The position numbers were made by a program, and so were the translations under genes. Shown here piece after piece: positions 14,703-23,679 of a stretch of 32,673 bases of DNA. The DNA is from Paracoccaceae bacterium (GTDB lineage Bacteria; Pseudomonadota; Alphaproteobacteria; Rhodobacterales; Rhodobacteraceae), in assembly GCA_024763335.1 (NCBI GenBank), contig JANTFS010000008.1, positions 1 through 32,673 of the forward strand, in the 5' to 3' direction. How positions within the stretch are numbered: the first letter of the stretch is position 1; each line of letters starts with the position of its first letter. The notes under the pieces are model-generated. The model saw only the letters and a list, made by a program, of their open reading frames with translations. It ran no database searches and was not told the DNA's origin.

Positions 14703-15956
14703 TTACAGCTTGGAGGCGATGCGGTCGACCAATTCGACTGCGCGCGCGACGCCGTCTTCGCTCTGCATCTCGTCGCCGATCGCTTCTGCCCGGGCCCGGG
14801 TTTGTTTGGACAGGGCTGTCTCCAGCGCGCGGGCCAGTTTTTCCGCGGTAAGCCGCTTGAGGGGGATGGGTGTGGGCCCCGCGCCGAGTGCTGCAACGCG
14901 CGCGCCGAAAAATGGTTGATCGGCAAGCACGGGGCAAATGATCGATGGCCGGCCCCAGCGCAGGCCTTCGTGCGTGGTGCCCGATCCGCCGTGGTGGATG
15001 ACGGCGTCCATCCTTGGAAAGAGCCAGGTGTGGGGGGCAAAATCGAGCGGCAAGATCTGGTCACTTGTCTCGACGTGCCCGATGCCACCCCAGCCGGTTG
15101 CGGCAACCGCGCGAAGCCCTGTCAAGCGCAGGGCACCGAGGAGAGCCTCGGTGGTGCGGGCGGTGTCGATGCCGGGCATGGAGCCGAAACCGGCATAAAC
15201 GACAGGATCACCGGCGGCGAGGAAGCTTTCGAGCGCCGCGGGCGGGCTCCAGTTTTCGGGCTTGGTGAACAGATAGCCCGTCTGGATCTCGGTGTCGGGC
15301 CAGGTGGCGGGCCGGGGGAAAAGATGCGGCGAATAGGCGTGCAGGCGGTTGGCTTTGCCATGCGCAGAGTAGCCGCCCAGCGGATCCATTTTCGGGCCGA
15401 TGTCGGTTCCCGTGGCCTTTGTCCAACGCCGGATCATCATTCGCGAGCCCATCCGCATGGCGGCCATGATCAGCTTGTGGCTGGCGAGGTTCCCCAGCCG
15501 TCCGAGAGACCGGGATGAGATGAGGAATTGTGGGTAGTCGCTCGTGGGCATGAAGCCGGGCTGGAGCATGACGGGGATCGAGATCGCCCCGAGGTGCCGG
15601 GCAAGCTGGGGCGCGATGCCGGCCTTGAAGTGATGGAGGATGAGATCGGGGGCAACATCCAGGCCGATGGTCCATACGGCCGAGAGCTGCTGGTTCATCA
15701 GATCGCTTGCCCAGCGGTAGGCCATGACCCGACCCGCAAGTGAGGTCATCGCGGCCTTGATCTCGGGCCTTTCCACCAGCTCCTGCATGTCCATGGGCAG
15801 GGGATGGAAGGCAAGGCCGGCAGCCTCGATCATGCCGGAGAAATTTTTCGGAGCGGCAAGCGTGACCTTGTGGCCCTGCGCCGCAAGGCCATCCCCGAGG
15901 GCAACGAAGGGCTGCACGTCACCGCGCGTGCCGCTGGCGATGAGGAGGATCTTCAT
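14703..15956 (-). CDS. UGT-like glycosyltransferase (GT1, sterol/lipid glucosyltransferase type)
   Basis: A 417-residue GT-B enzyme. The N-terminal half starts with MKILLIASGTRGDVQPFVAL, the typical acceptor-domain opening of sterol glucosyltransferases and macrolide-type GT1 enzymes. The C-terminal donor domain has YAGFGSMPG and HHGGSGTTHEGLRWGRP, the UGT signature that binds the nucleotide sugar, followed by DQPFFG. The acceptor cannot be named from sequence. The ATG at 15956 is preferred because the track's GTG at 15989 lies within a terminator hairpin. No clear ribosome-binding site is visible ahead of either start, and only about 16 bases lie between the terminator T tract and the ATG. 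Confidence 0.85.
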   Translation of the reverse strand: MKILLIASGTRGDVQPFVALGDGLAAQGHKVTLAAPKNFSGMIEAAGLAFHPLPMDMQELVERPEIKAAMTSLAGRVMAYRWASDLMNQQLSAVWTIGLDVAPDLILHHFKAGIAPQLARHLGAISIPVMLQPGFMPTSDYPQFLISSRSLGRLGNLASHKLIMAAMRMGSRMMIRRWTKATGTDIGPKMDPLGGYSAHGKANRLHAYSPHLFPRPATWPDTEIQTGYLFTKPENWSPPAALESFLAAGDPVVYAGFGSMPGIDTARTTEALLGALRLTGLRAVAATGWGGIGHVETSDQILPLDFAPHTWLFPRMDAVIHHGGSGTTHEGLRWGRPSIICPVLADQPFFGARVAALGAGPTPIPLKRLTAEKLARALETALSKQTRARAEAIGDEMQSEDGVARAVELVDRIASKL

Positions 15957-15972
15957 GCAGGCAGTAGCCCAC

Positions 15973-16000
15973 AAAAAAGGCCCCGCCACAAGGGCGGGGC
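15973..16000 (-). terminator. Rho-independent terminator of ccrM
   Basis: On the minus strand GCCCCGCC pairs with GGCGGGGC around a five-base loop and is followed by C and six T residues. It ends 17 bases before the start codon of the next gene on the same strand, an unusually tight placement. Confidence 0.85.
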
Positions 16001-16055
16001 TTCAGTTGGAGTGCCTTGGCACATGGCCACAGGCACAGGCGGTACCTCATTGAAT

Positions 16056-17238
<1,183 letters not shown>

Positions 17239-17240
<2 letters not shown>

Positions 17241-17877
17241 AGTCACTTACAGATTTTTCTTGATACAAGATATTGTGCACGGGCTTGAACGAACGCCTAT
17301 GGTGTGGGGTGACCCCAAGACTTTGAAGCGCCGAAATATGGCTTTTTGATGGATATCCGGCGTTCCTCTCCCAGCCGTAGCCGGGATGCTGTTGCGCAAG
17401 ATCCACCATGATCCGGTCACGGGTGACTTTCGCCACGATCGAGGCCGCCGCGATCGAGACAGCACGGCCATCACCTTTGACGATTGCCTCGGCGCTGATC
17501 GTGAGGCCACGGGGGATCATGTTGCCATCAATCAGCAGGTGATCGGGCTGCGGGGAGAGCCCGGCCACGGCGCGCTGCATCGCCAGATGTGCGGCGCGCA
17601 GGATGTTGAACTCGTCGATTTCGGCAACGCTGGCGTGCGCCACCGAAACTCGGGCGCGCGTCATGATCTCGTCGAAGAGCACCTCTCGCCGCTTCGCGGT
17701 CAGTTTTTTTGAATCATTCAGACCGGGCGGTATATCGTCGGGGTTCAGGATAACCGCCGCAGCGGTCACGGGTCCGGCAAGCGGACCCCGGCCGACTTCA
17801 TCGACTCCGGCGACGCGACCGGCACCGGTGGCCAGGGCGCGGGATTCGAGCGAGAAATCGGGGGTGTTTGGCATCAT
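17239..17877 (-). CDS. rnhB: Ribonuclease HII
   Basis: A 212-residue enzyme that cuts RNA in RNA-DNA hybrids and removes misincorporated ribonucleotides. The active-site pattern [13 protein letters not shown] (about 24-36) supplies the first Asp and Glu, and LIDGN supplies another catalytic Asp. The later [20 protein letters not shown] and GYPSKSH are RNase HII signatures. The ATG at 17877 begins the conserved protein, while the track's TTG at 17907 adds ten residues with no better ribosome-binding site. The rnhB-ccrM pairing is familiar in Rhodobacterales. Confidence 0.94.
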
Positions 17878-17997
17878 GGAGTCTGGGTCGCGCAAAGCCG
17901 GGCGCAACGCAAGACAATTTGGGCGGGGGGCCGAAGCCCGCCCGCCCGAGGCGCGGTTACCTGCGACGATCCGCGCCCCTGCTCGAAAGATGCTGGA

Positions 17998-18501
17998 TCA
18001 ACGGCGCGACGTCCGCTGGCCGTCGCCGCGTTCGCGGTAACCGAAACGCGACAGGCATTGGGCGTCATAGGCGTTCACGTTGCGGTCACGGCGCGGGACC
18101 CAGACGCGTTCTTCGCAACGCTTCGGCAGGGATTGCCAGTAATCGAAATTCCGCTTCAGGCAGGCGCGGCGATAGTAGGTTCCACGATCCGGCCCACGGT
18201 GCACCACGAGTTCGCAGCGGGCAGGGAGCACCTTGCGGCGGTTGACACGCGGCCTTTCGCGGTCGCCGCGGCTCGGGCGCGTGTTGGGCGGTGTGATCAC
18301 CACCCGGCGATCACCGTGCTGGTTGGCCGACGCAATGATCCCAGCCGTCAGAAGTGCAAAGAACGAGGCCGCAGCGAAGGCGGCGGCATCGTCATTGCCG
18401 GCCTTGGCGGGGGTGGCGGCGATCGGGGAGAGCGCGAGCGAGGCCGAGAGAACCGTGATGATGCCGGTGCGGGCGAGGGACTTGGGGAAGAAGCGTGTCA
18501 T
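17998..18501 (-). CDS. Secreted basic Cys-containing protein of unknown function
   Basis: A 167-residue protein with a long signal peptide ending near AKA-GN (about residue 36), a hydrophobic Ala-rich segment (about 39-58), and a highly basic C-terminal half. The C-terminal part has four cysteines (RCELVV, ACLKRN, RCEERV, QCLSRF) with Tyr and Arg between them, which may form two disulfides. I do not recognise the family with confidence. The start at 18501 has GGAAAGGAC upstream, while the track's start at 18720 runs through the divergent promoter region and is rejected. It is divergent from the small exported-protein gene at 18680. Confidence 0.7.
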   Translation of the reverse strand: MTRFFPKSLARTGIITVLSASLALSPIAATPAKAGNDDAAAFAAASFFALLTAGIIASANQHGDRRVVITPPNTRPSRGDRERPRVNRRKVLPARCELVVHRGPDRGTYYRRACLKRNFDYWQSLPKRCEERVWVPRRDRNVNAYDAQCLSRFGYRERGDGQRTSRR

Positions 18502-18591
18502 GTCTTGTCCTTTCCAGAAACTGAGGACCCGGGGGCGGGCCACGATGAAGATCGAGGTGGGACAAACCTGAGCCATGGGCCGGCGGACAAA

Positions 18592-18652
18592 CAATAACGG
18601 CCGGTTGTTATGAGATATCACCGGGTCGCGAGGGGGTTTGTTATTGAATAAC
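18592..18652. promoter_or_regulatory. Repeated GTTATT/AATAAC elements in a divergent promoter region
   Basis: CAATAAC (18592-18598) and GTTGTTATG (18604-18612) form a loose inverted pair, and GTTATTGAATAAC (18640-18652) is a 13-base palindrome with one central base. All lie in the 178-base gap between the minus-strand gene ending its 5' side at 18501 and the plus-strand pair starting at 18680. They are AT-rich islands in GC-rich DNA and are good candidates for operators, perhaps of the winged-helix regulator encoded just downstream. Confidence 0.4.
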
Positions 18653-18679
18653 CGTCCGGGTGGGCGCAGGTTCGAGGGC

Positions 18680-18982
18680 ATGACCCGCCTCCTTGCCATC
18701 CTCGGGCTCAGCGCCCTCACCGCCGTTACCGCCTTGCCTGCGGCCGCGGAGTGTTATGCCGACTACAAGGCCAAACGCGACAATCCCTTGAAACTGCACT
18801 ACGGTGTGATCGCGCTGCCCGACGCGGCATGCGAAACGACCGAGGCAGCCGAGGCGGAGATCGCGGCACGCATTGCTCCGGACGGCTGGACGTTGCTTGA
18901 CGTGGTTTCGATCTTCGGGTCCGACGGGCTGGAGAATGAGGCGAGGAGAGAGAGTGCGGGAGACTACTTCCTCCGTTACTGA
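18680..18982 (+). CDS. Small exported protein of unknown function
   Basis: A 100-residue protein with a clear signal peptide (cleavage near AAA-EC, residue 19-20) and a mature part of about 80 residues with two cysteines (ECYADYKAKR and DAACETTEAAE) that could form a disulfide. It ends in GDYFLRY. The ATG at 18680 is chosen because it opens the signal peptide and follows CGAGGGC, while the track start at 18638 adds residues from the operator region. The 3' end overlaps the winged-helix membrane protein gene by 29 bases, so the two are translated together. A role as periplasmic partner of that regulator is inference only. Confidence 0.72.
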   Translation: MTRLLAILGLSALTAVTALPAAAECYADYKAKRDNPLKLHYGVIALPDAACETTEAAEAEIAARIAPDGWTLLDVVSIFGSDGLENEARRESAGDYFLRY

Positions 18983-19655
18983 GGCGCGCCTGGCCGGCAG
19001 CCGGGTAGCGTTGTTCGGGATCATTGCCGTGGTCGCGATTCTCGCGGCGGCGGCGGTATTCCTGTTTCTCAACCTGCCCGACGCCAACGCCTTCAACGCC
19101 CGGGTGGAGCGGATCTTTGTCGAGAATGACCTGACCAGCGAGGCCGAGATCAAGCTGCTGGAAATTCTCGCGCAATCGGGAACCGCCTTTTCTGATACGC
19201 TCACCGGCTACAGGGTGGTGATCTTCGTTCTGATGGTCTTCGCCGCCGGGCTTCTCGTGGCGGCGCTGGTCTTCGTGCTCACGATCATCGCGCTGAACCG
19301 GCGGATGAGCGAAATCGAGCGCGCGGGCATCCAGGTGAATTCGCTGATCATCAGCCGGGCGGACCGCACCGTCTATCTCAACAACATGGAATTCACCCTC
19401 ACCGAGGCCGCGATCGAAACGCTCGCCGTTCTCGCAGAGGCGCGGATGGATGATGACGTGATGACGGGTGCCGAGATCGAAGCCGTGATCTCGGGCCGAA
19501 ATGCGGCCGATTGCGACGAGGCCGCCGGGGCGACGAGGATCAAGCGTCTTCGCGATGCCTTGGGCAATCAGCTGATGTCGGAACTGCTGGTGCGCACCAT
19601 CGCCCGGCGCGGCTACATGCTGTCGATCGACAAGGACGTTATCCGCATGGTCTGA
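18954..19655 (+). CDS. Two-pass membrane protein with C-terminal OmpR-type winged helix
   Basis: A 233-residue protein. The N-terminus is short and basic, a first membrane segment spans about 18-41, a loop of some 45 residues should be periplasmic, and a second segment spans about 86-114. The C-terminal part (about 130-226) has the layout of an OmpR/PhoB DNA-binding domain: VYLNNMEFTLTEAAIETLAVL, a helix pair, then TRIKRLRDALG as recognition-helix region and VRTIARRGYML as the wing. No receiver domain exists. The GTG at 18954 has GAGGAGAG at correct spacing and overlaps the preceding gene. It looks like a membrane-bound transcription regulator, comparable in logic to ToxR but with domains in the opposite order. 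The DNA-binding role is inferred from the fold pattern. Confidence 0.8.
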   Translation: MRETTSSVTEARLAGSRVALFGIIAVVAILAAAAVFLFLNLPDANAFNARVERIFVENDLTSEAEIKLLEILAQSGTAFSDTLTGYRVVIFVLMVFAAGLLVAALVFVLTIIALNRRMSEIERAGIQVNSLIISRADRTVYLNNMEFTLTEAAIETLAVLAEARMDDDVMTGAEIEAVISGRNAADCDEAAGATRIKRLRDALGNQLMSELLVRTIARRGYMLSIDKDVIRMV

Positions 19656-19664
19656 GTGCGCCGC

Positions 19665-20000
19665 TCAAAGCTCGAGGAAGTAGGGATCGACCCGCCGCCA
19701 GAAGTGCAGCAGGTCATCCGCCTTGACCAGCGTTTTGCGCATGCTTTCCACGGCGAAGACATCGGCTGCGAGCAGGGCGGCGAGGCGATAGCCATAGGTG
19801 GCGATCTCAGCCGAGCTGCTCTCGCGGTCCAGATTGTCTTCGATCCGCGATGCGGCCGAGGTCAGGGCGAAGACAATCTCAAGGGCCGGCTGATCGGGCC
19901 ATCGCCCGCACAGGTTGCGCACTAAGGCCCGCCGGCGCCTGTCACTCCCCGAAAGAAGCTCGCTGAGCGCATACTCGACTATGTCGTCAATAGGAGTCAC
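19665..20000 (-). CDS. Hypothetical cytoplasmic protein
   Basis: A 111-residue helical protein with no signal or membrane segment and no motif I recognise. Features are LLSGSDRRRRALVRNLCGRWPDQPALEIVFALTSAASRIEDNL and a C-terminal FWRRVDPYFLEL. The likely start is the GTG at 20000, with GCGAGG five bases upstream; another GTG lies six bases earlier. It ends 9 bases from the convergent winged-helix gene. Coding status rests on codon composition and a plausible soluble protein, not on family membership. Confidence 0.6.
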   Translation of the reverse strand: MTPIDDIVEYALSELLSGSDRRRRALVRNLCGRWPDQPALEIVFALTSAASRIEDNLDRESSSAEIATYGYRLAALLAADVFAVESMRKTLVKADDLLHFWRRVDPYFLEL

Positions 20001-20140
20001 TGGCACCTCGCCACACGGCACGTTTCTAGAGGCTGGCCGGTCGAATCCCCAATGAAAAGTGAAACCGTCGGCGGAATCTGGCGATCGCAAAGCCGGATCT
20101 CATGCCGGCGTGGCGTGATGGCATTTGCAGGACGCAGTCA

Positions 20141-20217
20141 TGGCGACCCCGGCAGGATTCGAACCTGCAACCTGCCCCTTAGGAGGGGGCTGCTCTATCC
20201 AGTTGAGCCACGGGGCC
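20141..20217 (-). tRNA. tRNA-Arg (CCU)
   Basis: On the minus strand the cloverleaf reads: acceptor GGCCCCG with CGGGGTC, D arm GCTC-AACTGGAT-AGAGC, anticodon stem GCCCC with loop CTCCTAA (anticodon CCU) and GGGGC, and T arm GCAGG-TTCGAAT-CCTGC. Discriminator G and an encoded CCA follow. It decodes AGG, a rare codon in GC-rich genomes. Confidence 0.96.
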
Positions 20218-20226
20218 GTGCGAAAA

Positions 20227-20255
20227 CTAATGATGCGTCATCGCGGCTTTGTCCA
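20227..20255 (-). promoter_or_regulatory. Possible promoter of tRNA-Arg
   Basis: On the minus strand TGGACA and CATTAG are separated by 17 bases, with the -10 ten bases ahead of the tRNA 5' end. The -35 is good and the -10 weak. It fits between the stop codon of the LacI gene and the tRNA. Confidence 0.35.
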
Positions 20256-20257
20256 CG

Positions 20258-21331
20258 CTATTCCGGGTAGTCCCCGTGGGCCGGTCTCAGACGCAGGGTC
20301 TCGCCCCGTCGGATGGTCGGGCTCAGTTCAATCCGTTCGCCATGGGCGCCGCCGGTTTCCGCCGCCTGCACATCGACACTTCGCGCCACGATTTCAGCTG
20401 CTCTGCGGCCGATCTCGGCGCGGCAGGAATCCATCGTCGCAAGTTGCATCGACAGGCCATCGAGAAGGTCAATGCCATTGAACCCCGCAAGGCCGAGTTC
20501 GGTCGGCACATCGATGCCGGCGTCGATGCAGTGCAGCAGCCCGCCCGCCCCGATCATATCGTTCGAGTAATAGAGAAAGTCGATCTCGGGGCTGCGCGCG
20601 AGCATGGCGGCGGTCATCTCCCGGCCCTTCGCCAGCGCCGAGCCGCCGGCATAGAATTCCTGGTCGATCACCTCGAGCCCGGCTTTGGCCAGTGCCTCGG
20701 TGAACCCTTCGAAACGCTTGCGGGCACGGTGGTCGAGCGGCATTTTCGTGCCGAGAAATCCGATCTTGCGGTAGCCAGCCTTGATGATCGCCTCGGCCAT
20801 CATCCGCCCGGCCCGGCGATGCGAGATCCCGACGACGGAATCGATCGGCCGGCCATCCGTGTCCATGATCTCGACGACCGGAATGCCGGCCGCGCGCAGC
20901 ATCGCTTTGGACGCGTCGGAATGCTCAAGCCCGGCAATGATCACGCCGGACGGGCGCCAGGACAGCATCTCGTACAGCACCTTTTCCTCACGCTCCGGCA
21001 TGTAGTTTGTGACGCCGACGACCGGTTGCAGCGGGGTGTTGTCGAGCACTTCCGAAATGGCGGAAAGAACCTGCGGAAAGACCATGTTGGAGAATGACGG
21101 GATGATCACCGCAACAAGGTTGACGCGCTGGGACGCCAGTGCGCCGGCGATCTTGTTGGGCACATAGCCCAGGTCCTTGGCCGCGGCGAGCACGCGCTCG
21201 CGGGTTGTTTCGCTGACATCGCCGCGATTGCGCAACACCCGGCTCACCGTCATTTCCGACACGCCGGAAGCCTCAGAGACGTCACGCAGAGTCAGCGGGC
21301 GCTTCTGCGGTGCATGGGTTTCATCGTTCAC
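20258..21331 (-). CDS. LacI-family transcriptional regulator (GntR-like)
   Basis: A 357-residue repressor. The N-terminal LacI headpiece is TLRDVSEASGVSEMTVSRVLRN (about 14-35) with the hinge helix YVPNKIAGALAS (56-67). A periplasmic-binding-protein-like effector domain follows, with NLVAVIIPSFSN and GYRKIGFLG. The sequence resembles regulators of gluconate metabolism, but the inducer cannot be set from sequence. The GTG at 21331 lies after AAAGGGGGAG and starts just before the headpiece; the track's TTG at 21358 would place that purine run inside the gene. No sugar-catabolic operon is adjacent, so its targets lie elsewhere or it is autoregulatory. Confidence 0.9.
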   Translation of the reverse strand: MNDETHAPQKRPLTLRDVSEASGVSEMTVSRVLRNRGDVSETTRERVLAAAKDLGYVPNKIAGALASQRVNLVAVIIPSFSNMVFPQVLSAISEVLDNTPLQPVVGVTNYMPEREEKVLYEMLSWRPSGVIIAGLEHSDASKAMLRAAGIPVVEIMDTDGRPIDSVVGISHRRAGRMMAEAIIKAGYRKIGFLGTKMPLDHRARKRFEGFTEALAKAGLEVIDQEFYAGGSALAKGREMTAAMLARSPEIDFLYYSNDMIGAGGLLHCIDAGIDVPTELGLAGFNGIDLLDGLSMQLATMDSCRAEIGRRAAEIVARSVDVQAAETGGAHGERIELSPTIRRGETLRLRPAHGDYPE

Positions 21332-21372
21332 GGAGCTCTCCCCCTTTGGTTCGCGCAACTGGGTAGACGGAT

Positions 21373-21432
21373 GTTAGCGACAAAACCAGGCCTTGTCCAA
21401 GCGTTGAAACACAGGGAGATACCGCTAACGAA
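21373..21432. promoter_or_regulatory. Two LacI-type half-palindromes upstream of the LacI gene
   Basis: ATGTTAGCG (about 21373-21381) and CGCTAAC (about 21424-21430) are inverted copies of the half-site of the palindrome ATGTTAGCGCTAACAT, which I associate with GntR-like LacI regulators of alphaproteobacteria. Each is one good half with a degraded second half. They lie between the LacI start and the 3' end of the phosphatase gene and may be autoregulatory sites. Confidence 0.38.
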
Positions 21433-21438
21433 ACGCGA

Positions 21439-22230
21439 TCAGGTGCGCGAAGTTCTGGCGAGCCGGTCAAGGAGCTTCTGGTGCAGAACCGGCCCTGCCG
21501 CAACCACGCCGTTGACCTGAGGGGAAGGGGCGTTGAAGCGCAGGCGGGCACCAAGCCTGTCGGAGACCCGCCCGCCTGCCTCGCTGACGATGAGGGCGCC
21601 GGCAGCCACATCCCACTCCCAGGTTGGTCGAAGGGTCAGCATGGCATCAAAGCGGCCTTCGCCGACGAGGCTCATCCGGTAGGCCAGCGACGACCGGAAC
21701 TGGCGGTCAACCTTCGGGACATCCGCTCCGGCCCAGAACCACGGCTCGAAATTCGACCGCGTGGCGAGCACGGTGGCGCCGTCAAGTTCATCGGGTGTGG
21801 ACACCGAGATCCGGCGCCCGTTCAGCGTGGCGCCATGGCCACGCGCGGCGGCATAGAGCTTGTCGGACATCGGAAGATACACGACCGCCGCCACCGCCTC
21901 GCCATCGTCGACCACGGCCAGCGAATGCGCCCAGTTGTGATCGCCCTCGATGAAGGCGCGGGTGCCGTCGAGCGGGTCGATGACAAAGGCCCGCGCCGCC
22001 TCGAGCCGCTCGGGCGTGTCTGGGGTTTCTTCCGAGAGCCAGCCATAGCCCGGGCGGGCGCCGCGCAGGCGTTCGGCCAGCATGTCGTTCACCGCGATAT
22101 CGGCCTCGGTCACCGGCCCGGCGCCGGGCTTTTCCCAGCTGCGATGGCCCTGCTCGAAAAACCCGCGCGCAATTTCGCCGGCCGCGCGCGCCGCTTCGAT
22201 GAGCAGGGGGAGATCGTCAGCCGCCGGCAA
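21439..22230 (-). CDS. Inositol monophosphatase superfamily phosphatase (CysQ/SuhB-like)
   Basis: A 263-residue Mg-dependent, lithium-sensitive-type phosphatase. Metal-binding motifs are LSEETPD (about 65-71), DPLDGTRAFIEG (85-96) and WEWDVAAGALIVSEAGG (about 207-223). These are shared by 3'(2'),5'-bisphosphate nucleotidase CysQ, inositol monophosphatase and HisN, and the exact substrate is not decided by them. If CysQ, it removes pAp made during sulfate assimilation. The start is a TTG at 22230, which overlaps the 3' end of the PmbA gene by 14 bases, so the pair is translationally coupled. Confidence 0.88.
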   Translation of the reverse strand: MPAADDLPLLIEAARAAGEIARGFFEQGHRSWEKPGAGPVTEADIAVNDMLAERLRGARPGYGWLSEETPDTPERLEAARAFVIDPLDGTRAFIEGDHNWAHSLAVVDDGEAVAAVVYLPMSDKLYAAARGHGATLNGRRISVSTPDELDGATVLATRSNFEPWFWAGADVPKVDRQFRSSLAYRMSLVGEGRFDAMLTLRPTWEWDVAAGALIVSEAGGRVSDRLGARLRFNAPSPQVNGVVAAGPVLHQKLLDRLARTSRT

Positions 22231-23563
22231 GGGTCAACCCTTCGACGAGCAGCGAGGGCACCATGCGGGAGCGGTGCGGCAGGGCATCATTTGCGGGCAC
22301 GAGTTTCATGAACATGTCGAGGAGGTTCCCCGCCACCGTGCATTCGTTGACGGGATAGGTGATCTCGCCGTTCTCAACCCAGAACCCGGCCGCACCGCGC
22401 GAGTAATCACCGGTATTGGGGTTCACCGTTGAGCCGATCAGCGAGGTGATCAGCAAGCCCGTTCCCATGTCGGAGATCAAATCGTCGCGGGTCTTGTCCC
22501 CCTGAGTGAGGGCTACGTTCGAAACGCTTGGGGAAGGCGGCGACGAGGTGCCGCGCGCCGCGTTCGCCGTGCTGTCCATCCCAAGCTTGCGGGCGGTGGC
22601 AAGATCGAGCGTCCAACCGGTAAGCACGCCTTCATCGATGATTGCACGCCTGCGCGTGGGCAGCCCTTCGCCATCGAAAGGGCGCGACCCCGAGATGCGC
22701 GGGCGGTGCGGGTCTTCGATGAGCGAGAGTGCGGCGGGCAGGACCTGCTTGCCCAGATGGTCGCGAAGAAACGAGGCGCCTCGCACGATCGACGCGCCGT
22801 TGACGGCCATGAGCAGGTGACCGATCAAGGACGCCGCCACACGTTCGTCAAACAGCACCGGGAAACTCCCGGTCGGAGGTTTTCGCGCCCCGGCCCGCGC
22901 CGCGGCGCGTTCGCCAGCAATGCGCCCGATCTCTTCCGCGCTGGGCAGGTCGGCCTGGAACAGGCGGCTTTCGCTATTGTAATCGCGCTCCATTTCCGCG
23001 CCGGTTCCCGAGATTGCGGCGAGAGAAATCGCCCGGTCGGTGCGGCCGTATCCGCCGGAAAAGCCATTGCTGGCGGCAAGGTGGATCTGTCGCCGACCGT
23101 AGCCGGCGGAGGTGGATTGCACCTGCGTCACACCGTCAACCGCCAGTGCTGCTGCCTCGGCGCGGCGGGCATCGTCCTCAAGCTGGGCCGGTGCCGGCTC
23201 CGGTGCCGGGTCTTCCAGTTCGAGGCTTTCGAGGTCCCAGCCCTTTGCCAGCTGCGACGGATCGGCAAGCCCGGCCGTGGGGTCTTCCGGCGCTTCGCGT
23301 GCCATCGCAACGGCACGTTCGGCCATCGTGGCGATCGTGTCGGCGGAGGTGTCGGAGGCGGAGACGTTGGCCTGTCTGCGGCCTATGAGCACCCTGAGGC
23401 CGATGTCGATCCCTTCGGAGCGCTCGGCATGTTCGAGTTTGCCCTTGAGCACGTCGATCGAGAGTGACGTCCCGGAAACCGCGATGGCGTCGGCGGCGTC
23501 GGCGCCTGCATCCTTCGCGGCATCCAGAAGTTGCTGGGTCAGGCTTTCGAGTTGATTGGGCAT
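22217..23563 (-). CDS. pmbA: TldD/PmbA-family protease subunit
   Basis: A 448-residue protein of the TldD/PmbA family, the metalloprotease pair that processes microcin precursors and helps degrade the antitoxin CcdA in E. coli. Recognisable stretches are RSEGIDIGLRVLIGRRQANVS near the N-terminus, PVLFDERVAASLIGHLL in the middle, and the C-terminal GLLITSLIGSTVNPNTGDYSRGAAGFWVENGEI. There is no HExxxH motif, so this is the PmbA-type subunit and a TldD partner is expected elsewhere. The ATG at 23563 has GAGGAG upstream; the track's longer start is rejected. The next gene overlaps its end. Confidence 0.9.
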   Translation of the reverse strand: MPNQLESLTQQLLDAAKDAGADAADAIAVSGTSLSIDVLKGKLEHAERSEGIDIGLRVLIGRRQANVSASDTSADTIATMAERAVAMAREAPEDPTAGLADPSQLAKGWDLESLELEDPAPEPAPAQLEDDARRAEAAALAVDGVTQVQSTSAGYGRRQIHLAASNGFSGGYGRTDRAISLAAISGTGAEMERDYNSESRLFQADLPSAEEIGRIAGERAAARAGARKPPTGSFPVLFDERVAASLIGHLLMAVNGASIVRGASFLRDHLGKQVLPAALSLIEDPHRPRISGSRPFDGEGLPTRRRAIIDEGVLTGWTLDLATARKLGMDSTANAARGTSSPPSPSVSNVALTQGDKTRDDLISDMGTGLLITSLIGSTVNPNTGDYSRGAAGFWVENGEITYPVNECTVAGNLLDMFMKLVPANDALPHRSRMVPSLLVEGLTLAGG

Positions 23564-23679
23564 ATGAGCTCCTCGTGCTTGCGAGTGAGGTAAACGCCCA
23601 AAGGCGATCCCGCAAGTCACGCTGCCACTGGAATGCCCCCGTGCCATGCGGTAGCCATGAAGAAACGGGAGGGATTTGA

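Noticed and set aside
17920-17945. Terminator after the secreted basic protein gene
   Set aside because: A GGGC-TTCG-GCCC core exists, but the outer stem is mismatched and no T tract follows on the minus strand.
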